Below are positions 6,524 to 13,755 of a stretch of 17,640 nucleotides of DNA, in pieces (positions within the stretch are counted from its first letter, which is position 1; every line of letters begins with the position of its first letter). Both the position numbers and the translations under genes were made by a program. The notes below the pieces were generated by a model, which searched no databases, was not told where the DNA came from, and worked only from the letters and a program-made list of their open reading frames with translations. The stretch covers positions 1-17,640 of the forward strand of contig PXPD01000040.1 in assembly GCA_003009815.1 (NCBI GenBank), written 5' to 3'. Source of the stretch: Nanohaloarchaea archaeon SW_4_43_9. GTDB taxonomy: Archaea > Nanohalarchaeota > Nanosalinia > Nanosalinales > Nanosalinaceae.

Positions 6524-7612
6524 ATGTATAGATACTATATGAAGATCGGAATGGTTACAACGCAATTTGCAGATACAGGAGGTGTTGAAAATGTAGTTAG
6601 ATCTATCTCTAAAGAACTAAATGACGAGAATGAAGTGCATCTTATTACCAGAGAAAGGGCGATCAACACTGAAGAATTTTCTTCTGAGTTCGAAAAAATA
6701 CATGTAATAGAAGGAACAGAAAACTATAAGGATTTTCTACTTAAAGGCAGGAAATTTCTGAAAAATAACCAATATAATTTTGATATTCTCCATTTCCATA
6801 ACTGGTCTCCTATTCTCCCCGCATTTGGTCTAAATAAACCTACAATACTGACTTTTCACGGCACCACCTTTGATGTTAAAATGAGTGATAAAGAATACAT
6901 CGGTGCAGGCCTCTACTGGGTTTTAGAAGAAATATCTCTCAATATACCCGATAAAGTAACTTCGATAACACAAGCCCATCTCCGACCTTTTCACACGTTC
7001 AAAGATATAGAAATAATAAGGAACGGAGTCAACACGGAAGAATACAAACCTGCGGAAAACCAAAAAGAACAGTTCAGAGAAAAATGGAATATTCAAGGAA
7101 AAGGAGTACTGATAGTTGGTAAACATGTGCAAGCAAAAAACCACTCTCAGCTTATTGAAGCCGTCTCCCAAGTTGAACAGGAAACAACATTAATGATCCC
7201 TAGTGACGGCCCACTTAGACAGGATTTAGAGCAGAAAGTAGAGAAATTAGATGTAAATGCCGAGTTCTACGGTACAGTTTCTAAAGAAGAACTTATTGAG
7301 CTCTACCAATCGGCCGATCTGTTCTGTCTGCCCAGTAAAAATGAGGGATTACCCCTAAGCATGTTAGAAGCATTAAGCTCAGGTCTTCCCGTACTAGTAT
7401 CAGACATAGGGGATAACAAAGAAATAATAGAGAGGTCGAGAGCTGGTAAGACTTTCTCACCAGATAATACTGAAAATCTTCAGAAAAAGATTGTAGAAAT
7501 TCTTGAATCTGATTTAGATCAGAAATCAGAAAATGCCAGGGCATTTGCAGAAGAACTAGACTGGAAGAATATATCTTTTCAGTATCAACAACTATACAGA
7601 GAAATGATGTAA
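6524..7612 (+). CDS. GT4-family glycosyltransferase (GT-B fold)
   Basis: This 362-residue protein has the usual GT4 length. It shows the N-terminal acceptor-side Rossmann start with the Gly loop TGGVENVVRSIS (18-29), the HFHNW and LTFHG strands (90-113), the IRNGVNTEEY linker (165-174), and the nucleotide-sugar-binding motif E274-x7-E282 in NEGLPLSMLEALSSGLPVL. It transfers a sugar from a nucleotide- or lipid-activated donor at the cytoplasmic face; donor and acceptor cannot be read from sequence. The ATG at 6524 fits leaderless transcription from the divergent promoter. The second Met at 6539 (MKIGMV) gives the conventional family N-terminus and is a good alternative. It is the first gene of a five-gene operon; its stop shares one base with the next start. 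Confidence 0.92.
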   Translation: MYRYYMKIGMVTTQFADTGGVENVVRSISKELNDENEVHLITRERAINTEEFSSEFEKIHVIEGTENYKDFLLKGRKFLKNNQYNFDILHFHNWSPILPAFGLNKPTILTFHGTTFDVKMSDKEYIGAGLYWVLEEISLNIPDKVTSITQAHLRPFHTFKDIEIIRNGVNTEEYKPAENQKEQFREKWNIQGKGVLIVGKHVQAKNHSQLIEAVSQVEQETTLMIPSDGPLRQDLEQKVEKLDVNAEFYGTVSKEELIELYQSADLFCLPSKNEGLPLSMLEALSSGLPVLVSDIGDNKEIIERSRAGKTFSPDNTENLQKKIVEILESDLDQKSENARAFAEELDWKNISFQYQQLYREMM

Positions 7613-8730
7613 TGAAAATAATGGTAGTAATCCCAAAATTCGTTCCTGATACATATGGAGGAGCAGAATTTGAAGCCAAATGGCTCTCCGAAGCTTTTGC
7701 TGAGGAAGGTCATGAGGTGGTGCTTCTCACTGAACAGTCAAATGAGAAACCAGCTATAAGTAAGGAAAATGGCGTAAAGGTTTATCGGACTATCAAGGAA
7801 GGTCGTACAGCAGAACCTCAGGCATATTACGAAATTCTGCGATTATGGCGGAAAGAGAAACCGGATGTAATCCATGGACATCATGTCTATCCAACAGGTC
7901 TCTGGCTATATCCGGTAATGAAATTCTCACCAACACCAGTCTATCTGACATCTCACGCAGAGGACATTAGAAGGGAAAGCAAATGGGGAAATGGGATAAG
8001 AGCAAACCCAGTTAAAGACAAGCTAGTTAAAAGGGCGGCCAAAGCATCTGATAAGTTAATACTGTGCGGAGGCAATCTGATTGAAGAAGCAAAAGACATG
8101 GCTTTATCTGAAGATCAATACATAGTCATAAACAACGCGATAGATCTGAAACAGGGAGAATATACTGAATTCCAAGTTGGAGAGGTCTACAGCAAGTTCG
8201 ACCTAGATCAAGACAAGAAACAGGCATTCTTCATCTCCCGGCTAGTGCCGAAAAAAGGTCTTGATACGCTTCTGGATGCGATAGAATCTGTAGAAAGAGA
8301 GGACATAGAGTTCGTGATAGCGGGAACAGGGCCGCTTGAAGAAGAAATAACAGAAGAAAAAGAAGAAAGAAAACTGGAAAATCTGACAATAACAGGAAGA
8401 ATAACAGAACAGGAAAAAGAAATGCTATTCCAGCAATCCGAAATATTCCTCTTCCCAAGCTACAGCGAAGGATTCCCAATAGTAATACTCGAAGCCATGA
8501 AATACGGCTGCACAATAATAGCATCAAACATACCAGGACCAACCGATATTTTGAATGAACAAAACTCAATACTATTTGAACCTGGAAACTCCGAAGAATT
8601 AGTTCAAGTACTTAATAGCAAGAAACTGAAAGAAGAAAATATGAACCGGCTCTCGAAAAGAGCAATTAAGGATGTTAAGAAATTAAATCCGAAAAATGTG
8701 TCACAGAGATATCTCAAGGTGTTTAAGTAG
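7612..8730 (+). CDS. GT4-family glycosyltransferase (GT-B fold)
   Basis: This 372-residue protein shows the GT4 Gly loop TYGGAEFEAKWLSEAF (14-29), HGHHVYPTG (88-96), TSHAED (113-118), the donor-site motif SRLVPKKGLDTLLDA (209-223), GTGPL (238-242), and E286-x7-E294 in SEGFPIVILEAM. It begins in a TAATG junction with the previous GT4 and ends in a TAGTG junction with the next gene, so translation is probably coupled. The two neighbouring GT4 enzymes likely add successive sugars to one glycan. An acidic, A/G-rich stretch (about 8336-8385) encodes EEEITEEKEERKLE. Between about 8330 and 8540 codons favour A-ending and AGA/ATA forms more than in nearby genes. Donor and acceptor are unknown. Confidence 0.93.
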   Translation: MKIMVVIPKFVPDTYGGAEFEAKWLSEAFAEEGHEVVLLTEQSNEKPAISKENGVKVYRTIKEGRTAEPQAYYEILRLWRKEKPDVIHGHHVYPTGLWLYPVMKFSPTPVYLTSHAEDIRRESKWGNGIRANPVKDKLVKRAAKASDKLILCGGNLIEEAKDMALSEDQYIVINNAIDLKQGEYTEFQVGEVYSKFDLDQDKKQAFFISRLVPKKGLDTLLDAIESVEREDIEFVIAGTGPLEEEITEEKEERKLENLTITGRITEQEKEMLFQQSEIFLFPSYSEGFPIVILEAMKYGCTIIASNIPGPTDILNEQNSILFEPGNSEELVQVLNSKKLKEENMNRLSKRAIKDVKKLNPKNVSQRYLKVFK

Positions 8731-9584
8731 TGGAAAAGACTCTAGTAATAGCCTTTGATGGATTAGATTATGAACTTATACAGGAATTTGGTCTTGAGAG
8801 TATTTTACAAGAAGAACATGGCCAAATAGATAATTATTCAAATACCTCATCGATTAAGACCTCTGAGCTATTTGCATCATTTATTACAGGAGAAAACTAC
8901 TCTAAACACGGAATAAAAGGGTTATCTATATGGACTAATTCCAGAGTATCTAAAGTAGAAGAGGTTATCGGGAAAATGCCTTATTCACAAAAAACTGCAG
9001 AATTAAGGAAGGCGATTTACGAGTCTCTGTCTTTTCTCTCTGCTAAAAAAATAAGGTACGATAAGAGATTTCTTAATTCAGATACTATATTTGAGGAAGT
9101 TGAGAACTCACGAGCTATGTTTGTACCCGGATATAATCCAAGTAGGTACTGGCAGTTAGGCTGGGATATGTCTCCGCTGAGCTATAATATCTCCGTCGAA
9201 GAAACCATAGAGCTATGGGACACACGAGAGTATCGACATAGAAAAGAGATGCTTTTCAGAGAGTTAGAATCTGAAATAATTCCTGCCAGAGATTTTTTGA
9301 TGTGTCACTTTCACAGGCCTGACATTCACCAGCATATGTATGGGGACAAAGACACAGGGAACTTCGACAGAAACAAACTCAAAAAACTCTATGAGGAGAC
9401 AGATAGACTAGCCGGAGAGATCAAAGAAAAAGCAGAAAGCAAAGGATATGAAAGAATAATTTTCATGAGCGATCATGGTTTGCCTCAAGGAAATGAACAT
9501 AACAAGAATGCATTTCATTCTACAAAAGAGCCCTTATTTTCTTCAAAACCTAAAATTACCGACTTTTTTAGCACGCTAGTATGA
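8730..9584 (+). CDS. Alkaline-phosphatase-superfamily hydrolase/transferase, Thr nucleophile
   Basis: This 284-residue protein starts at GTG in a TAGTG overlap with the upstream GT4. It carries the superfamily metal and catalytic signature: D10 in AFDG, a nucleophile-position Thr44 exactly ten residues before the Gly of SFITG, HG at 60-61, HRPDIHQH (195-202), MSDHG (247-250, with D248/H249), and a late His in NEHNKNAFH. This resembles phosphodiesterase/nucleotide-pyrophosphatase-like members more than arylsulfatases. It has no signal peptide or membrane segment, so it appears cytoplasmic. It is a paralogue of the gene at 10318: both start with (L)V(I/V)AFDG, have Thr44 and share ELFASFITG. 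A methyltransferase lies between them. The substrate may be a phosphorylated glycan or nucleotide sugar; this is inferred from neighbours only. Confidence 0.82.
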   Translation: MEKTLVIAFDGLDYELIQEFGLESILQEEHGQIDNYSNTSSIKTSELFASFITGENYSKHGIKGLSIWTNSRVSKVEEVIGKMPYSQKTAELRKAIYESLSFLSAKKIRYDKRFLNSDTIFEEVENSRAMFVPGYNPSRYWQLGWDMSPLSYNISVEETIELWDTREYRHRKEMLFRELESEIIPARDFLMCHFHRPDIHQHMYGDKDTGNFDRNKLKKLYEETDRLAGEIKEKAESKGYERIIFMSDHGLPQGNEHNKNAFHSTKEPLFSSKPKITDFFSTLV

Positions 9585-10321
9585 ATAAGACTGATATAAT
9601 AACAGGTTTGAAGAATCCTTGTAAAGTGCCTAAATACCTTTATCATAGAATGAAAGAGTTCAAATACTATTTTGATTTTCAGAATTTAGAGGTTGATGAA
9701 CAGGTTCTGAGCAACTATAAACAAGCTAGGGAGAAAATTGAGTTAGAATTCCAAAGCTTGTCTGGGCAGACGCGCGGTGAGAATTATTCTCCAGGAGTAG
9801 TATCAAGAGAAGATGCAGAAAATTTGAAAGGATTAATTCAGGAACAAGAGCCGGATATAGTTGTTGAAACTGGAGTATGTAACGGGATGTCTACTTTAGC
9901 TATACTTGAAAGTTTAGATGCTTCTGGCAAACTTTGTTCAATAGATTTGCCTGAGAAGCCAAATAGTAGTGAGGATGAATTTTGGAGCGGTAAAGGAGGT
10001 TCGGTGATACCGCCAAATAAGTCACCTGGCTGGATAATACCGGAGGATTTGAGAGAGAATTGGGAACTAATCTTGGGAAACTCTATGTATGAACTGCCTG
10101 ATTTATTGGAAGATTTAGAAAAGATAGACATCTTTATCCATGATAGTGAACACTCATATGAGATGATGATGTTTGAATTCTGTTTGGCTTGGAAGCATTT
10201 GAAGAAAGGAGGGTATTTAGTCTGTGATGATCATAACTGGAATAATGCCTTCCATGACTTTGCTGAAGAGAAGGAATTGGCAAAGTATAGAATAGGTAAT
10301 TTGGGGTTGGTTCAAAAATGA
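9581..10321 (+). CDS. Class I SAM-dependent methyltransferase, Methyltransf_24/CmcI-like
   Basis: This 246-residue protein has an N-terminal helical cap of about 85 residues followed by a Rossmann methyltransferase domain. Motif I is VVETGVCNGMST (94-105), an acidic SAM-ribose position is SIDLP (120-124), and IHDSEHSYEMM (186-196) and VCDDHNWN (214-221) match the metal/active-site region of Methyltransf_24 and cephalosporin-hydroxylase-like enzymes. It overlaps both neighbours by ATGA (9581-9584 and 10318-10321), so it is co-translated within the operon. In surface-glycan clusters such enzymes often methylate sugars or sugar acids. Its position between two paralogous phosphatase-superfamily genes suggests the three act on one substrate. 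Confidence 0.87.
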   Translation: MNKTDIITGLKNPCKVPKYLYHRMKEFKYYFDFQNLEVDEQVLSNYKQAREKIELEFQSLSGQTRGENYSPGVVSREDAENLKGLIQEQEPDIVVETGVCNGMSTLAILESLDASGKLCSIDLPEKPNSSEDEFWSGKGGSVIPPNKSPGWIIPEDLRENWELILGNSMYELPDLLEDLEKIDIFIHDSEHSYEMMMFEFCLAWKHLKKGGYLVCDDHNWNNAFHDFAEEKELAKYRIGNLGLVQK

Positions 10322-11190
10322 GCAAGGTACTAGTTGTTGCCTTTGACGGGGTGGATAAAGAACTAATTGAAGAATTTAAGCTGGACAACATCCCTCAGAA
10401 AGAGTTTGGAACTATTGATAATTCAACGGATGTTACGACTATAGTCACATACGAGCTTTTTGCAAGTTTCATAACAGGGGGAACATGGAAGGATCATGGT
10501 GTTATAGGATTAACTAGGCCTGAAAACAATGTTCTGAATTCTTTGGAAAATTTGAGATCTATTGATTTATTCCAGAGAACAAATGAGGTTAGAAAGAAGC
10601 TTTATAATTTAGTGCCCTTGATTGATGGAGAGTTTCGTAGATATAACAAGAAGGATTTGGATTCGGAAACGTTTTTTGAGAAAATTGCTAGCTCTAAGGC
10701 AATTGATGTTCCTTCCTATAATTTAGGTTATTCTGTAGAGCTTATGCCTATTTTAGAGAAATATGGGTTAAAGGAGGCTGAGAAAGAACTTGACAGATTT
10801 ACTAATTGGAAGCGTTGGGAACTATTCGATGAAATGGAAAAAGACCACGATTTAATTATGGCGCATTTCCATAAGCCGGATCATATTCATCACTGGTATT
10901 GGGAAGTAGGTAAGATGGATAAGGTGGAAGAAACATATCATGAGATGGATGAATTTGCTGGAGAAATCTTAGAGAAGGCAGAGGAGAACGGTTTTGATAC
11001 AGTCATCTTTATGAGCGATCATGGTCTACCAGACGTTGAGAATGGAGGGCATAACGAGAATGCTTTCTACTCATGTAATCATGAGCTCTTCGGAGATGAA
11101 ACGCCGCATATAACTGATTTCAATGATAAAATTCTGGATTTAACAGATCGTGAAAGTGCTGGAGATGTGGTTGAGGAAATAAATATTTGA
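10318..11190 (+). CDS. Alkaline-phosphatase-superfamily hydrolase/transferase, paralogue of the 8730 gene
   Basis: This 290-residue protein shares with the 8730 product the start VAFDG(L/V)D (metal D10), Thr44 in VTYELFASFITG, HG at 60-61, MAHFHKPDHIHH (181-192), FMSDHGLP (231-238, D234/H235) and a late GGHNENAFYS with His245. All expected metal ligands of the superfamily can be placed. It has no signal peptide or membrane segment. It is the last gene of the 6524-11190 operon, entered through an ATGA overlap, and is followed by a short T-rich stretch (about 11199-11203). The closeness of the two paralogues suggests local duplication, but they have diverged well beyond the motifs, especially in residues 65-180, so substrates may differ. 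Confidence 0.82.
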   Translation: MSKVLVVAFDGVDKELIEEFKLDNIPQKEFGTIDNSTDVTTIVTYELFASFITGGTWKDHGVIGLTRPENNVLNSLENLRSIDLFQRTNEVRKKLYNLVPLIDGEFRRYNKKDLDSETFFEKIASSKAIDVPSYNLGYSVELMPILEKYGLKEAEKELDRFTNWKRWELFDEMEKDHDLIMAHFHKPDHIHHWYWEVGKMDKVEETYHEMDEFAGEILEKAEENGFDTVIFMSDHGLPDVENGGHNENAFYSCNHELFGDETPHITDFNDKILDLTDRESAGDVVEEINI

Positions 11191-11210
11191 GACCCCGATT
11201 TTTACCGTAA

Positions 11211-11220
11211 ATTCTTATTA
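11211..11220 (+). promoter_or_regulatory. Possible promoter for GT2 gene at 11247
   Basis: ATTCTTATTA lies about 30 nt before the ATG at 11247 in the 56-bp gap after the preceding operon. A second candidate, TTGTTAAAGT (11225-11234), is closer than usual. There is no convincing Shine-Dalgarno sequence, so a leaderless transcript is likely. Confidence 0.35.
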
Positions 11221-11246
11221 CTTCTTGTTAAAGTCCGAATTGAGAG

Positions 11247-12215
11247 ATGATAACTTCCGTAATTATCCCGACTAGGGATGATCCCGGCGTTTTTGATGCT
11301 ATTGAGTCGGTGAGAGGGCAGAGTTACGATGATTTTGAATTGATTGTTGTTGATGCTTCTACTGGTTCCCAGAAGGAAAGCTTGGAGAGTTTCTGTAGTT
11401 CGAATGATATTGATTATTTTTACCAGCCGAATCATGATCATAAGCCGAATCTGAACGGCGCCAGGAACCTGGGAATTGAGAATTCTAGGGGAGAGATCAT
11501 CGCTTTGATGGACGGTGACTGTAAAGCTGAAGCTGATTGGCTGGAGAATCTTCTGGATTACTTTGAGAACCATGATATTGTAGAATGTAATGTCGAGTAT
11601 GTTTCTGACAGGGACAGGAACTGTCCGATGGATAGGGTAATAGAGAATGATGGCTTGGGTTACCGTTTTCTGGGTGCAGGTCTAGCATTCAAGAGAGAGG
11701 TCTGGAAAGACTCGCCTTTTGATGAAGATATTAGTTTCCACGATGATACTGCTTTCGGGTTAGAGGCCCTCTCGAATAATTACTCCTATACTTACGGTGA
11801 GCAGGCGGAGATATACCATGATGCTGGCAGGTTCTCAGCAAAGGAATTTGTTAGGGAAAGAATGCGTTTCGAGGGCGATCCAGAGTTCTTCCAAAAATAT
11901 AGAGATCACGAAAGATTTGATCAGGAGGTAAGCCATTTCGGAAGATTACTGTATCCGAAAGAGCTGGCTGTTCTCTCCGGTTTCATATTTTTCGCAGCAC
12001 TCTCTCAGTATAACGCCGTTATATCTTTAGCCGGAATTTTATCGATAATGCTTCTCCTCCATTCTATGTATCTCAGAAGAGAGTGGAGTAAGCGGGATCT
12101 GGATTTCTGCCCTAGGGACTCGGCTCTACTTTTCTTCTTAGTCCCCTTAACTCTTTTCGTGAAGAGATTCGCAATTTGGAAGGGTGTATTTGAAAGTAGA
12201 GTTCCCGTAATTTGA
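11247..12215 (+). CDS. GT2-family glycosyltransferase with C-terminal membrane segments
   Basis: This 322-residue protein opens with a GT-A domain: VIIPTRDDP (5-13), VVDAST with D36, GARNLGIENSRGEI (71-84), the metal-binding DGD at 89-91, and a later HDD (165-167) in the place of the ED acceptor-site motif. The C-terminal third holds two or three hydrophobic segments (about 240-256, 259-275 and 292-308), so the enzyme is anchored at the membrane with its catalytic domain presumably cytoplasmic. It probably adds a sugar to a lipid-linked glycan. It sits alone between the five-gene operon and the VapBC pair, with its own likely promoter and a hairpin over its stop codon. It also contains one copy of the 15-bp palindrome. 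Confidence 0.9.
   Translation: MITSVIIPTRDDPGVFDAIESVRGQSYDDFELIVVDASTGSQKESLESFCSSNDIDYFYQPNHDHKPNLNGARNLGIENSRGEIIALMDGDCKAEADWLENLLDYFENHDIVECNVEYVSDRDRNCPMDRVIENDGLGYRFLGAGLAFKREVWKDSPFDEDISFHDDTAFGLEALSNNYSYTYGEQAEIYHDAGRFSAKEFVRERMRFEGDPEFFQKYRDHERFDQEVSHFGRLLYPKELAVLSGFIFFAALSQYNAVISLAGILSIMLLLHSMYLRREWSKRDLDFCPRDSALLFFLVPLTLFVKRFAIWKGVFESRVPVI
12009..12023. repeat. 15-bp palindrome TATAACGCCGTTATA (coding copy, 12009)
   Basis: Reverse complement of the copies at 3684 and 5000, with perfect 7-bp arms. It lies inside the GT2 gene, where it encodes YNAVI between two membrane segments. That gene is unrelated to the large secreted protein. Confidence 0.85.
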
Positions 12216-12229
12216 TCATTTTACGGGAA
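12202..12229 (+). terminator. Hairpin over the stop codon of the GT2 gene
   Basis: TTCCCGTAA and TTACGGGAA form a perfect 9-bp stem around a 10-nt loop that contains TGATCA. The GT2 stop codon lies in the loop. The downstream sequence is A-rich rather than T-rich, so it may act as a terminator, an mRNA-end structure or a protein site. Confidence 0.5.
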
Positions 12230-12247
12230 GAATTAAAAATCTACACG

Positions 12248-12256
12248 TTAAAATAC
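12248..12256 (+). promoter_or_regulatory. Leaderless promoter for the VapBC operon
   Basis: TTAAAATAC is a TATA-like box about 21-25 nt before the TTG start at 12273. No Shine-Dalgarno sequence lies between, so the mRNA probably starts at or near the TTG. Confidence 0.5.
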
Positions 12257-12272
12257 TGTTTGGTGGTTAAAA

Positions 12273-12515
12273 TTGTCAACTGTTGATGTGGATGACAGAG
12301 GTAGAATCTATGTCCCAAAGGACGTTAGAGAGGATTATGGGAAAAAGTTCAGAATTGTGAGGCTGAAAGATAGTGTAAAGCTTATACCGGTTGATGAGAA
12401 CCCGGTTGAAGGGCTGAAGCATGCTATGAAAGGCCTAAAAGATGTCTCGAAAGAAGAGATTGAGAAAACTGTTAGTGAAGAGGCTATGAAGGAGATAAAA
12501 GATGACCTACGCTGA
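12273..12515 (+). CDS. vapB: VapB-type antitoxin, AbrB/SpoVT domain
   Basis: This 80-residue protein begins with a swapped-hairpin AbrB domain. VDVDDRGRIYVPKDVREDYG (4-23) is the standard AbrB strand-turn-strand motif, followed by KFRIVRLKDSVKLIPV. The C-terminal half is a charged helix that would wrap the toxin. The start is TTG (12273); an in-frame stop at 12249 leaves no upstream ATG or GTG. It overlaps the PIN-domain gene by 14 bp, the usual antitoxin-first arrangement. AbrB antitoxins normally bind their own promoter as a complex with the toxin, so autorepression is likely. It is probably a complete and functional pair. Confidence 0.88.
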   Translation: MSTVDVDDRGRIYVPKDVREDYGKKFRIVRLKDSVKLIPVDENPVEGLKHAMKGLKDVSKEEIEKTVSEEAMKEIKDDLR

Positions 12516-12867
12516 TACAGATTTCTTTACTGCTTTGATTAAGGAAGAGGACTGGCTAAAAGATAACGCAGAGAACTTGATAAGAGAAGGTAAGGAAGTT
12601 GAGACGTCTATAGTAACTTTTATAGAAATATTTCTCCTCTCCAATCGGTATGAGATCAATCTTGAAAGAGCTGTAGCTGATATAATGGAGATAGCGGAAA
12701 CAGATTTTGATGAAAACGTTGTATTTCAAGCTTTAGAATACAAGGAAAGAGGGTTAAACACTTTTGACTCTTTTCAAGCTGCTAAAGCCGGACAGAAAAT
12801 AATAAGTTCTGATATAGAATTTGACGATGTAGGGCTGGACAGGGTGAAACTGGAGGAGAAAGAATGA
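12502..12867 (+). CDS. vapC: VapC-type PIN-domain toxin (predicted ribonuclease)
   Basis: This 121-residue protein has the PIN acidic residues in order: D5/D7 in YADTDFF, E42 in VTFIEIFLL, D89 in NTFDSFQAAKA, and D104 in IISSDIEFDDV. These would coordinate Mg2+ or Mn2+ for RNA cleavage, in VapC toxins commonly of tRNA or rRNA. Length is near the family norm and no active-site residue is missing. It follows its antitoxin with a 14-bp overlap. Its TGA overlaps the ATG of the broken GT2 gene (12864), so that gene would be translated from the toxin-antitoxin transcript. Confidence 0.9.
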   Translation: MTYADTDFFTALIKEEDWLKDNAENLIREGKEVETSIVTFIEIFLLSNRYEINLERAVADIMEIAETDFDENVVFQALEYKERGLNTFDSFQAAKAGQKIISSDIEFDDVGLDRVKLEEKE

Positions 12868-13755
12868 AAATATCGCTGATCTGCACGGTCTACAATGAGG
12901 GAGAATCGATCCGAGATCTTCTGAATTCAATAGTCAGTCAGACGAGAGTTCCAGATGAAGCCGTTTTCGTTGATGCCGGTTCTGATGATAAAACGAGAGA
13001 AATAATCGAAGAGTACCAAGAAGATCACGACTGGATAAGATTGATCGTTGATGAAGGCTGTAATATCGCAGAGGGTCGAAATACTGCAGTAGAAAACGCC
13101 GAATATGATTATATTGTTGGAACAGATGGAGGATGTATAGTTGACAAGGAGTGGTGTGAGGCGATGGAAGGAGCATTCCAAGAAGGTCATGAAGCGCTTT
13201 CAGGTTTATGGAAACCTCATTCCGAGAACCTTTTCGAATTTGTGCAGGGAATTCACAAGACAGGCCTGGAAAGACGCAGGAAAATATCCGGAACATCTCT
13301 ATACTGGCGAAGATGCAAAATACAACTCGGATATGAGAAGAGCCGGTTATGAATGGTACGTAGTTAGAGATGCATGGGTTGAATGGAAGATGAGGCCGAC
13401 TTGGAAAGCATACTGGAAACAGTTCCGGCAGTACGGAGAGGGAGACGCAAGAGCCGGCAACATGTTCGACTACCCTGGAAAAATATTCGGATTATCAAAA
13501 GTATTCGTCAGAACTGCGACAACGGCGCTGGCATTAGCAGGCATAGCTTTAGCATTGTATGATCTGAGGCTACTGATTTTAACCTTCATAGGATTGGCTC
13601 CCCAGTACGCAAACAAGCTTCCAAGTCTACTCTCTTGTGTAAAGCAGAAAGGCTTCAGAACAGTTCCTTACTGGCTGACAATGATCCCAATGGAATCAAT
13701 GGCTCATTTCTATGGCTACTATAAGGAGAAGGCGCAGAGCTTACTAGACCTCTAG
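12864..13755 (+). pseudogene. GT2-family glycosyltransferase, frameshifted
   Basis: The first frame (12864 to about 13250) encodes the N-terminal GT-A domain: LICTVYNEGESIRDLL, VDAGSDD, AEGRNTAVENA, and the GTDGG metal site, then LWKPHSENLFEFVQG. The second, in another frame from about 13246 to 13755, continues with REFTRQAWKDAGKYPEHLYTGEDAKYN (the conserved aromatic/ED region), WKMRPTWKAYWKQFRQYGEGDARAG and two C-terminal membrane segments. The junction is at about 13242-13255. The residues normally found between the VQG motif and the FTRxAW motif in this GT2 subgroup seem to be missing, so it looks like a small out-of-frame deletion rather than a single-base slip. As sequenced, the first frame stops at 13352 and the product lacks the acceptor site. 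A sequencing or assembly error remains possible. It overlaps VapC by 4 bp and the convergent gene by 12 bp. Confidence 0.85.

Noticed and set aside
6923..7171. Minus-strand frames inside the GT4 and other operon genes
   Set aside because: They lie antisense to well-supported genes and show no domain or start signal.
13233..13260. Programmed ribosomal frameshift in the GT2 gene
   Set aside because: No slippery heptamer or following structure is obvious, and expected residues seem missing at the junction, which favours deletion or an assembly error.
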